A DNA stretch of 5,704 nt from Saprospiraceae bacterium (GTDB taxonomy: Bacteria; Bacteroidota; Bacteroidia; Chitinophagales; Saprospiraceae), in the NCBI GenBank assembly GCA_007128085.1, contig SKYC01000202.1, positions 1 to 5,704 on the forward strand, given 5' to 3'. Position 1 is the first letter of the stretch. Every line of letters begins with the position of its first letter. Shown here piece by piece: positions 1 to 5,640 of this stretch. The position numbers were made by a program, and so were the translations under genes. The notes beneath the pieces were generated by a model that had not been told where the DNA came from, did not search any database, and worked only from the letters and a program-made list of their open reading frames with translations.

Positions 1-183
1 CCTTTTGTCGTGAAAATGAGCGAAAAATTCAAGATCGAGGAAGAAGGGGAAATATTCCACAAGCGTAGCCATAGCTACGTTGAGGAAAGATTTTTCCTAA
101 TGACGAAGATATTGAGTTTTGTAGCCATTTGTAATAGAAAGAGGTTTTCGGAGTGGACTCATCAATACGCGTCTTGTAAGTAA
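1..183 (+). CDS. Short unrecognised open frame at the left edge, possibly a repeat or gene remnant
   Basis: Frame 1 is open from the window edge to a TAA at 181-183 (60 codons). An in-frame ATG at 16 would give a complete 55-residue product. The peptide is basic and mixed in character, starting MSEKFKIEEEGEIF and ending RFSEWTHQYASCK. I recognise no domain, signal peptide or membrane segment, and no Shine-Dalgarno precedes the ATG. The DNA holds several small perfect inverted repeats (48-58, 64-79, 83-98), which is more typical of a dispersed repeat or a mobile-element flank than of a coding sequence. It converges on the carbonic anhydrase-like gene, whose stop lies 31 bp further on. It could be the 3' end of a longer gene starting outside the window, a real small protein, or non-coding repeat DNA that happens to be open. 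Translation is not supported beyond the open frame. Confidence 0.22.
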   Translation, partial: PFVVKMSEKFKIEEEGEIFHKRSHSYVEERFFLMTKILSFVAICNRKRFSEWTHQYASCK

Positions 184-199
184 TTTATTTGACTACCCC

Positions 200-234
200 A
201 AAATTCGATCTCGATCAAGTATTATCGATGATCG
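200..234 (-). terminator. Terminator-like hairpin spanning the stop codon of the LCIB-like gene
   Basis: Arms at 206-215 and 224-234 pair over 10 base pairs with one bulged base around an 8-nt loop. In the minus-strand direction the stem is followed by AATTTT (200-205). The stem covers the TGA of the carbonic anhydrase-like gene (215-217). The U tract is short, so this is a plausible but weak intrinsic terminator. Confidence 0.38.
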
Positions 235-922
235 TAAAGTCTCTTATATCTACATAATCCTCTTTTCCATGATCGGTATTCAGAATAATCCCTCCGAGCA
301 GAGCGATCTTTTTGCACCTGAATTCTTTTTTTCCGGACTCGATCAGCTGGTTTAAAAAAGTAGATATGTGGTCATAAATCAGTTCTGTAGCTTCTCGTAT
401 GGGATGTTCACTACCCTGCAGCTCTGCTTTGTTTTTTTGCAAGACCTTCAACAACCGACTCTCCTGATAATCGTAGGCTGCCAACACTTCGTCCTCGGAT
501 TCGTCGGACTCCTCAGGAGGGTCTTTCAACAGCTGAAGAGCCAGGGCCAAAGCACCGCAGCAGGTTGAATCCCCGGACTGCCCCTTTCTCCGAATCGCTC
601 CCAGTTCACCTTCACTGTTGATGCCGATATGTGGGCCGTAAAAAATAAACGCATATCCGTCTTCGGGAATGTGGTGAGCATAGGCCGCCATTCCGGTTCG
701 TCCGACAAAAGGAACTCCACCCAATCCTCCCATAATAAAGGGTCTATCCTGTATTTGTCGAAATTCGGTGGACACATTGATATCGTCTACACATATACTG
801 GTAGCCAGCAAGGTGTTTTCAAGGTCAAAACCGTGCACTTCTTCCAATTGACTGAGATAATCGCCGGTAATCTCTTTTGCCGAACGCGCTCCCGGATAAT
901 GGGTCAAAACTTGCTTTTTCAT
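215..922 (-). CDS. LCIB-type (theta class) carbonic anhydrase-like protein
   Basis: The 235-residue product resembles the LCIB_C_CA family, named after the Chlamydomonas low-CO2-inducible protein LCIB; some members are zinc carbonic anhydrases with a beta-CA-like fold. Visible hallmarks are GGLGGVPFVGRTG (65-77), a hydrophobic strand leading to GPHIGI with His98, STCCGA with Cys121/Cys122 (119-124), and a C-terminal ALLGGIILNT (207-216). Cys44 with Asp46 in CVDD, His98 and Cys122 are the likely zinc site (Cys-His-Cys) and CxD acid; this assignment is inferred from motif spacing. An acidic linker (about 134-146) separates the core from a helical region. There is no signal peptide or membrane segment, so it should be cytosolic. 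The expected role is CO2/bicarbonate interconversion, but not every family member is active, so activity is unproven. The ATG at 920-922 opens the frame just after an AT-rich leader. The gene stands apart from bshB1 by 200 bp and probably has its own promoter. No carboxysome or bicarbonate-transport gene is next to it. Confidence 0.82.
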   Translation of the reverse strand: MKKQVLTHYPGARSAKEITGDYLSQLEEVHGFDLENTLLATSICVDDINVSTEFRQIQDRPFIMGGLGGVPFVGRTGMAAYAHHIPEDGYAFIFYGPHIGINSEGELGAIRRKGQSGDSTCCGALALALQLLKDPPEESDESEDEVLAAYDYQESRLLKVLQKNKAELQGSEHPIREATELIYDHISTFLNQLIESGKKEFRCKKIALLGGIILNTDHGKEDYVDIRDFTIIDNT

Positions 923-1034
923 AATTAATATTTATTTTAGTTACAATTGTCAAGTCAAAAATTAAAAATAACTCACCTTATTCTAAGGTCAATTCGATCC
1001 GATTCATCCAATTTCTGGCAAAAATAGAAAATTA

Positions 1035-1074
1035 AAAAAAGTCAGAGCCTACAACTATATTTATCTATAGTTGA
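1035..1074 (-). terminator. Terminator-like hairpin after bshB1
   Basis: CAACTATA (1053-1060) and TATAGTTG (1067-1074) form a perfect 8-bp stem around a 6-nt loop. On the minus strand a run of seven T follows (1035-1041), about 11 nt from the stem base. The stem is AT-rich and the U tract is displaced, so termination may be weak. Its position, 48 bp after the bshB1 stop and before the next minus-strand gene, fits separation of the two units. Confidence 0.4.
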
Positions 1075-1122
1075 GCCATCAAAAAGTTCCATTCACAGTT
1101 GATAGAATCCCTATTTCCCAGG

Positions 1123-1836
1123 TTATTTCAAATCCATTAATTGATCTATACCCAGAGGCCTGTTGACCATAAATCCCTCACCGAATTCACTGGCAATGTA
1201 GCGGCCGTAAGTTCTCGCCTTTGCTTCCAGTTGTTGGAAGTAATCGGAATTGGAAATCGGGGTGGCCGGTGCATCCATCCCGGGATTGTAAAACTGCGTC
1301 TTGTACTCCTTTACAATTTCGACCTTTTTCTCCATATACGGACGGATATCCACCACAAAATCAGGGACTAAATGATAATCCTGAATGTAGTGAATCAGCA
1401 GTTGCGGACGCCAACTCTGGAGTACTTTTCCATCGGATTCAAGTTCGAGGGTCTGCAAGCCGGACAAAAAGAAAGCTTCACGGACTATTTCTGCCGACCG
1501 GCCGTGATCCGGGTGACGATCTCTAAGGGCTCCTGCAATCACGAGTTTTGGCCTCGCTTTTCGAATCATTGCAGCCACTTTTGAATTGTTCTCTCTATTG
1601 GAAAACATAAACCCATCGGGCAGTCGGGCATTCCACCGAAACTCCACGCCCATTTTCTGTGCTGCCGCACGAGCCTCTTTTGATCGGGTCTCCCGATTGC
1701 CGCGAGTTCCCAGTTCACCCTCACACAAATCCAGTAACCCCACTTTAAATCCCGCATCCAGTTGCTTGAGAAGTGTCCCTCCGCAACCCAGCTCTATATC
1801 ATCGGGATGAGCTCCGATGGCCAGAATATCCACCAT
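1123..1836 (-). CDS. bshB1: Bacillithiol biosynthesis deacetylase BshB1
   Basis: This 237-residue protein belongs to the PIG-L/LmbE zinc deacetylase family. In bacillithiol synthesis BshB1 removes the acetyl group from N-acetylglucosaminyl-malate to give glucosaminyl-malate, before BshC adds cysteine. The metal motif GAHPDDIE (8-15) supplies His10 and Asp13, with Asp12 as the likely general base. The second motif HPDHGRSAE (108-116) supplies the third ligand, His111. GELGTRG (40-46) is the conserved loop typical of this subfamily, and the C-terminal segment with SEFGEGF (216-222) also matches BshB1 rather than MshB or generic LmbE. Length is normal, no signal peptide is visible, and the protein should be cytosolic. 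The start at 1834-1836 puts the catalytic motif at the usual distance from the N terminus. It lies 124 bp downstream of the fabH-like gene on the same strand; co-transcription is possible but not shown. No bshA or bshC is in the window. Confidence 0.93.
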   Translation of the reverse strand: MVDILAIGAHPDDIELGCGGTLLKQLDAGFKVGLLDLCEGELGTRGNRETRSKEARAAAQKMGVEFRWNARLPDGFMFSNRENNSKVAAMIRKARPKLVIAGALRDRHPDHGRSAEIVREAFFLSGLQTLELESDGKVLQSWRPQLLIHYIQDYHLVPDFVVDIRPYMEKKVEIVKEYKTQFYNPGMDAPATPISNSDYFQQLEAKARTYGRYIASEFGEGFMVNRPLGIDQLMDLK

Positions 1837-1960
1837 GTATTATATATTTATTTAATATGAAAGCAGTGCCCTCAAATTTCATTTTCATGGGCACCCCCTT
1901 TTTAACAGGCATACGGCCAAGGGGTTCAATATCGACCTGGCAAAGGCGGAAAAAAAGCAA

Positions 1961-3019
1961 TCACCACTGCAACAGGGCTGCTCCCCAGGTAAAACCACTT
2001 CCAAACGCAGCCAGACACACCAAATCTCCCCTTTCTACCCTCCCCTGCTCACAGGCTTCTGAGAGTGCAATGGGGACCGATGCTGCCGTGGTATTGCCGT
2101 ATTTTTGAATGTTGCTAAAAACCTGATCGTCTCTTAACCTCAAGCGCTTTTGCACAAATTGACTGATTCTAAGATTGGCCTGGTGAGGCACCAGTAGTTT
2201 CAATTCCTCCGGAGATTTTCCGGCTTTTTCCAGGGTCTTTAAAATGACTTCGGGAAATTTTTGAACGGCGGTTTTAAAAACCAATTTTCCGTTCATATAG
2301 GGAAAAGTTTTCCCGTCTTTCAGCATTTTATCTGTGATGAAAATGGGCGACCAGGGATCCTCTGAAAATCCAAAATCCTTTTCATCGCTAAATACACCTC
2401 CGTGTGCACCCGGACACTCAAAAGCCAACTCTTCTGCGTAGGTGCCGTCGGAGTGGAGCTGGGTATTCAGTATCTCTGAAGAATCTCCCTCTTCTGCCGC
2501 ACAGAGAACCACCGCACCGGCTCCATCGCCAAAAATGACGCTGACATCTCTTCCCCGGGTGGTAAAATCCAATCCCATAGAGTGCATTTCCGACCCCACC
2601 AGCAAAATCTTGGAGTAGTGGCCCGTTTTAATGAATTGATCGGCCACCGACAGGCCGTAAATAAAACCACTGCATTGGTTTCGGACGTCCAGGGCACCGA
2701 TTTCCGTTCCGGTTATTCCCAGTTCTCTCTGCAAGAGTACTCCACAGCCGGGAAAAAAGTAATCGGGACTCAAAGTGGCGAAAATGATAAAGTCAATCTC
2801 CTCTTTGGCAATACCTGCATTTTCTATGGCTTTTTCTGCCGCTTTAGCGCCCAGAATGGTTGTATTTTCTTCAAACCTTCGTCCGAAGCGCCTCTCTTCT
2901 ATTCCGGTGCGCTCCCTAATCCACTCATCGGAAGTATCCATTTTCTTTTCCAGGTCTTTATTTCGGATCACTTTTTCCGGTAGATAGTGACCGATTCCGG
3001 CTATTTTTGTCTTGTTCAT
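1961..3019 (-). CDS. 3-oxoacyl-ACP synthase III (KAS III/FabH-like), long form
   Basis: This is a 352-residue thiolase-fold condensing enzyme of the KAS III family. FabH enzymes condense an acyl-CoA starter with malonyl-ACP to begin fatty-acid synthesis. The catalytic triad is visible: Cys116 in NQCSGF, His279 in PHQANLRI and Asn309 in YGNTTAAS. The N-terminal DEWIRERTGIEERR (31-44), GDGAGAVVL (164-172) and the C-terminal FGSGFTWGA (339-347) are also conserved. It is about 35 residues longer than E. coli FabH (317 aa). Extra length falls mainly between about 195 and 245, near the cap over the active site, a layout I associate with a second, longer KAS III type in Bacteroidota. It may therefore act in branched-chain initiation or a specialised lipid or aryl-polyene-like pathway rather than being the sole FabH. 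No plsX, rpmF or acpP is adjacent, so I withhold the symbol. A run of seven T follows the stop on the coding strand (1950-1956), without a convincing hairpin. The ATG at 3017-3019 follows an AT-rich leader with no clear Shine-Dalgarno. Confidence 0.88.
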   Translation of the reverse strand: MNKTKIAGIGHYLPEKVIRNKDLEKKMDTSDEWIRERTGIEERRFGRRFEENTTILGAKAAEKAIENAGIAKEEIDFIIFATLSPDYFFPGCGVLLQRELGITGTEIGALDVRNQCSGFIYGLSVADQFIKTGHYSKILLVGSEMHSMGLDFTTRGRDVSVIFGDGAGAVVLCAAEEGDSSEILNTQLHSDGTYAEELAFECPGAHGGVFSDEKDFGFSEDPWSPIFITDKMLKDGKTFPYMNGKLVFKTAVQKFPEVILKTLEKAGKSPEELKLLVPHQANLRISQFVQKRLRLRDDQVFSNIQKYGNTTAASVPIALSEACEQGRVERGDLVCLAAFGSGFTWGAALLQW

Positions 3020-3264
3020 CTTAAAAATTTTTTTATTAAACCTAATGGTTACAGACGCAAACTCACTCCCTCTTCACAGTGCCTGCAGTCTTTTGGCACC
3101 TGCAATATTCAATCAGACTGCGACTGAATACCCTGCAATTTAATGAGGTTTACAGATAAGACCAAAAAAAACTTCCACTGATTACATTTTATTCCTTCCA
3201 CTAGGAACGCAGAGGAGAAAAAAGAAAAAGGTGTGGAGGGGATCCATCTATCTCCTGCAAAACT

Positions 3265-3280
3265 CCTCTGAACTCAGAGG
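3265..3280 (-). terminator. Small perfect hairpin over the stop codon of the pseudouridine synthase gene
   Basis: CCTCTG (3265-3270) and CAGAGG (3275-3280) pair perfectly around a 4-nt loop that contains part of the TGA stop codon. On the minus strand the stem is followed by AGTTTTGC, only four T. It is either a weak intrinsic terminator or an mRNA 3'-end stabiliser. Confidence 0.33.
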
Positions 3281-3984
3281 ATAATGTGATCCCTGACCAG
3301 CGGCTGAAAATAATCCCACCCCTGATCCTCAGGCCAGCAGGCAATTTTCAGTGCTTCTTTTCTAACCGGGTGTATAAAATTCATTTCACCACAATGCAAG
3401 GCAATGGCTCTGGGGTTGGGCCACTTTTCACCTTTGTATTTAACGTCACCCAGAATAGGAGATCCGACCTTGGACATTTGAGCCCGTACCTGGTGCGATC
3501 TGCCCGTTTTTAAACGAATTAAATACAAATGTCGGTTTCCCGAACTACCGATCAATTCGTAATCCAACTCACTCCTCTTCCAACCGCCCGGCAATTTTTT
3601 ACCCCCCGGGTCATTTTTTACTTCTGTCTTATTCAGATTGGTGTCTTTTTTCAGCAGATGTCGAAGAGTCCCGCGATCCTTCAGCAGATCGCCGGTGCAA
3701 ATACAGACGTATTTTTTCTCAATTTCCCGGTCTTTAATCAATTGATTCATACGCGAAAGCGCTTTTGAAGTACGGGCAAAGACAACACAACCCGAAGCTG
3801 GGCGGTCAATTCTATGCACCGGATTCAAAAAGACATCCCCGGGCTTGTTGTATTTGGCCTTCAGGTATTTTTTTCCCCATTCCAACAGGGTGTCGTCCTT
3901 TGTCTCATCGGAGTGAACCAACACCCCTGGTGGTTTATGGAGCGCCAATAAGTGATTGTCCTCAAAAATGACCTTGTATCCCAT
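3274..3984 (-). CDS. RluA-family RNA pseudouridine synthase
   Basis: The 236-residue protein matches the RluA family, which isomerises uridine to pseudouridine in rRNA or tRNA. The catalytic motif NPVHRIDRPASG (54-65) holds the nucleophile Asp60. The N-terminal strand VIFEDNHLLALHKPPGVLVH (5-24) and the later RLKTGRSHQVRAQM (about 157-170) are the other family hallmarks, the second lining the active site. There is no N-terminal S4 RNA-binding domain, so it is a catalytic-domain-only form like RluA or TruC-type proteins rather than RluC or RluD; the target uridine cannot be told from sequence. It should be cytosolic. The start at 3982-3984 leaves only two residues before the first conserved strand, as expected. 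The gene is divergent from mqnD, with 291 bp between the two starts, and lies 254 bp upstream of the fabH-like gene. Confidence 0.92.
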   Translation of the reverse strand: MGYKVIFEDNHLLALHKPPGVLVHSDETKDDTLLEWGKKYLKAKYNKPGDVFLNPVHRIDRPASGCVVFARTSKALSRMNQLIKDREIEKKYVCICTGDLLKDRGTLRHLLKKDTNLNKTEVKNDPGGKKLPGGWKRSELDYELIGSSGNRHLYLIRLKTGRSHQVRAQMSKVGSPILGDVKYKGEKWPNPRAIALHCGEMNFIHPVRKEALKIACWPEDQGWDYFQPLVRDHIIL

Positions 3985-4170
3985 TATGTTGATTTTTGTA
4001 ATACACTTTTAAAAATTTACTTCTCCTCTCCTGCCCTACCTTTAATAAACTATAATAGCTGCGAATATAAAGAAAATATTATCGGCAGACACGAATCTGC
4101 AAGAGAACAAATACGCAGGTCTCAGAATCATCATTTTCACAGTCAAAACCATTGGCTGAAAAAAATGATT

Positions 4171-4178
4171 TACATTTG
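4171..4178 (+). promoter_or_regulatory. Bacteroidota -7 promoter element upstream of mqnD
   Basis: TACATTTG matches the Bacteroidota primary sigma factor -7 consensus TAnnTTTG at every fixed position. The -33 side is weak: a TTGG lies at 4152-4155, somewhat too close. Transcription would begin near 4184, giving an untranslated leader of about 90 nt before the mqnD ATG. This placement argues against the much longer upstream open frame being translated. Confidence 0.5.
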
Positions 4179-4275
4179 CGAACCTATATCGGAATGCAAA
4201 AATGGGGTCCAACTGTATTTTAATGTCGGTCATTCACCAACCTCTGCAGCCGATTCGCCACAAAATGAAACGACC

Positions 4276-5118
4276 ATGTACGAACTAAAAACAGGATTTT
4301 CCCCCTGCCCCAACGACACTTTTATGTTTGATGCTTTGGTCAACGGCGATCTACTCCCCAAAGATTGGTCCTTACATTGTACCATAGCCGATGTGCAGGA
4401 ACTGAACGAACTGACCGCTGCCGGCCAACTGGACGTCAGTAAAATAAGTTTTGGTGCTTATCCCGCCATTTCAGATCGCTATGAATTATTGAGAACCGGT
4501 GCAGCCCTCGGTTTTGGGGTAGGCCCCTTACTTGTATCCAAAAAAACCGACTCTGCATTCAGACAAAAACTACCAACCACCCCAGTGGCCATACCCGGGC
4601 AACAAACCACCGCTGCCCTATTACTCAAGCTCTTTTTTCCGGAATTAAAAAATACCGTTCCAACGCTTTTTTCAGAGATTGAGGAGGCCGTTCTCAAAGA
4701 AAAAGCCGGGGCCGGAGTGATCATTCACGAAAACAGATTTACCTATCGCGATAAAGGCCTGAAGTTATTGGCCGACCTGGGAGAACTGTGGGAGCAAAAA
4801 ATGGAAATGGCTCTCCCTCTTGGGGGTATTGCTATTCGAAGAGATCTCCCCCCGGCGATTAAGTTGCAGTTTGAACAAGCATTGAAAAAGAGCATTGAAC
4901 TCGCATTTGAGCGCCCCGATGACAGAATGCCCTACGTAGTGAAATACGCCTCAGAAATGGATCCGGAGGTGATGAAAAAGCACATCGACCTTTACGTTTC
5001 GGACGAATCCATCTGGCTGAGTAAAGAAGCAAGAAAAGCAGTAATCACCCTTTTGAAACAATCCGGTATCGAAGAGAAAAAAAATTTTACTGAGGACTTG
5101 ATTTTTCTCCAATCATAA
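4276..5118 (+). CDS. mqnD: 1,4-dihydroxy-6-naphthoate synthase MqnD (futalosine menaquinone pathway)
   Basis: This 280-residue protein converts cyclic de-hypoxanthine futalosine to 1,4-dihydroxy-6-naphthoate, the step after MqnC in the futalosine route to menaquinone. It has the two-lobed periplasmic-binding-protein-like fold but no signal peptide and is cytosolic. Recognisable features are FSPCPNDTFMFD at the N terminus (8-19), the LDVSKISFGAYP segment (52-63), GVGPLLV (81-87), and IHENRFTY with His151 (150-157), which corresponds to the proposed catalytic base of the Thermus enzyme. The frame is open 108 codons further upstream, to 3952. I chose the ATG at 4276 because it sits just before the first conserved strand, gives the usual family length, and is the first in-frame ATG downstream of the putative promoter. 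The upstream extension shows no conserved sequence and would overlap the start of the divergent pseudouridine synthase gene. No other mqn gene is in the window. An AT-rich stretch follows the stop, with no clear terminator. Confidence 0.93.
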   Translation: MYELKTGFSPCPNDTFMFDALVNGDLLPKDWSLHCTIADVQELNELTAAGQLDVSKISFGAYPAISDRYELLRTGAALGFGVGPLLVSKKTDSAFRQKLPTTPVAIPGQQTTAALLLKLFFPELKNTVPTLFSEIEEAVLKEKAGAGVIIHENRFTYRDKGLKLLADLGELWEQKMEMALPLGGIAIRRDLPPAIKLQFEQALKKSIELAFERPDDRMPYVVKYASEMDPEVMKKHIDLYVSDESIWLSKEARKAVITLLKQSGIEEKKNFTEDLIFLQS

Positions 5119-5170
5119 CCAATTGTTTACATATTAAATTTAATTTATTTATAAATTTTGCACATTTTCA

Positions 5171-5216
5171 GGGCAAAACATATGGCATATATTTGTAATG
5201 TGTTATATATTTGCCC
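5171..5216 (+). promoter_or_regulatory. Promoter region with two -7 elements inside a 7-bp inverted repeat
   Basis: Two exact TAnnTTTG elements, both TATATTTG, lie at 5188-5195 and 5206-5213. The second would start transcription near 5219, just at the first stem of the putative RNA. GGGCAAA (5171-5177) and TTTGCCC (5210-5216) form a perfect inverted repeat with 32 bp between the arms, and the right arm overlaps the second -7 element. A smaller imperfect dyad, ATATG-G-CATAT, lies at 5180-5190. I see no good -33 TTTG at the normal distance. The dyad might be an operator, or chance. Confidence 0.45.
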
Positions 5217-5217
5217 C

Positions 5218-5358
5218 GTGCTTAGATACAATGACCTGTAAAAAAAGAGCACAATGAACCATCATTATGGTTCGCCTTAGTGAACTATGCGTTTCTTAGT
5301 TTTAGTTAGTATTATTCAAAAATGCAGTGCCGGATAACGTTCCGGCACTCTTTTTTTT
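5218..5358 (+). ncRNA. Putative structured small RNA or terminated leader, unrecognised
   Basis: A transcript starting after the -7 element at 5206-5213 and ending in the terminator at 5326-5359 would be about 140 nt. Its 5' end can form GTGCT (5218-5222) with AGCAC (5248-5252), with a smaller TACA/TGTA stem (5227-5230, 5237-5240) inside. Next comes GAACCAT (5256-5262) with ATGGTTC (5267-5273) around a CATT tetraloop. An unpaired, U-rich stretch of about 50 nt leads to the terminator. GTTC (5270-5273) can instead pair with GAAC (5282-5285), so alternative folds exist. I do not recognise tmRNA, SRP RNA, RNase P, 6S RNA or a known riboswitch. It lies between mqnD and ald, whose start is about 280 nt past the terminator, so it may be independent or an attenuated leader. 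Only very short frames are present (5254-5280 and 5287-5337). Confidence 0.48.
5287..5337 (+). other. Possible 16-residue leader peptide ending in the terminator loop
   Basis: An ATG at 5287 opens a frame for MRFLVLVSIIQKCSAG, ending at a TAA (5335-5337) in the loop of the intrinsic terminator. Six of 16 residues are Val, Leu or Ile. A ribosome reaching the stop would cover the 5' arm of the terminator (5326-5334), the geometry of translation-dependent readthrough. There is no Shine-Dalgarno, and a frame this short arises easily by chance. Confidence 0.15.
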
Positions 5359-5359
5359 T
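5326..5359 (+). terminator. Strong intrinsic terminator
   Basis: AGTGCCGGA (5326-5334) and TCCGGCACT (5341-5349) form a perfect 9-bp GC-rich stem around a 6-nt loop, followed after one C by nine T (5351-5359). This is the clearest intrinsic terminator in the window. On the opposite strand the stem is followed, after GCA, by five T, so weaker termination in the other direction is possible. Confidence 0.9.
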
Positions 5360-5640
5360 CTCCAGAGGCTCCTACTCTCTCTCAATAAAAATGCTCCACC
5401 GTTCAAGTCAGTTAAACCCAGACACCGACTTCAGGCAGAACCCCATGTATATAATCTGTGCTTTTTTTTTGAATTCCCGGGCAATGCCTACGGCAATCAC
5501 CTGTTTATTGCCCGACTGAAAAAGGGGGTATTGATTGAGGATGAAATCACTTAGGGAACGCGACTTAAGACAAATTTTTGATAAATTACTAGGTGCATTT
5601 TTCCAAAGGGTTATATCTTGCGCTTCTAAATTCTGAAACT
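5360..5640. other. Stretch between the terminator and ald with no supported gene
   Basis: This 281-bp stretch has two overlapping open frames on opposite strands, neither recognised. A + frame ends at 5552-5554 with a protein-like tail (GNAYGNHLFIARLKKG). A minus frame without an ATG near its 5' end runs from 5638 down to a stop at 5408-5410. CGGGCAAT (5478-5485) and ATTGCCCG (5507-5514) form a perfect 8-bp stem with a 21-nt loop, and a run of nine T lies just before it (5462-5470). Near 5614-5620, TATCTTG resembles a degraded -7 element about 20 nt before the ald start. It could contain a decayed gene and the ald promoter. Confidence 0.3.

Noticed and set aside
1019..1027. Possible minus-strand promoter TATTTTTTG upstream of the LCIB-like gene
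   Set aside because: It has one T too many to match TAnnTTTG, lacks a -33 element, and lies about 100 bp from the start codon in an AT-rich stretch.
1744..1887. A minus-strand mini-ORF (starts MKMKFEGTAF) overlapping the bshB1 start out of frame
   Set aside because: It runs in another frame into the conserved bshB1 catalytic motif and has no independent support.
1866..1903. GTGCCC/GGGCAC stem (1866-1871, 1889-1894) followed on the + strand by CCCCCTTTTT
   Set aside because: No + strand gene ends upstream of it, the loop is 17 nt, and on the minus strand no T run follows, so it does not make a sensible terminator for either neighbour.
2582..2983. A 133-codon + strand frame inside the fabH-like gene
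   Set aside because: It is antisense to a gene with an intact catalytic triad and family motifs, and its product resembles no known protein, so it is a shadow frame.
3079..3139. Direct repeats CCTGCAAT (3099-3106, 3132-3139) and inverted arms TATTCA/TGAATA (3106-3111, 3125-3130) upstream of the fabH-like gene
   Set aside because: An 8-bp repeat within about 250 bp is near chance expectation, and there is no regular array or recognised operator. Kept only as a possible regulatory region.
3045..3143. A 32-codon + strand frame (begins MVTDANSLPL) divergent from the fabH-like gene
   Set aside because: It has no Shine-Dalgarno, no recognisable promoter and no recognised similarity, and its length is expected by chance.
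4085..4100. GCAGA/TCTGC hairpin between the divergent pseudouridine synthase and mqnD genes
   Set aside because: It is a 5-bp stem upstream of the putative mqnD promoter with no T run; within chance expectation.
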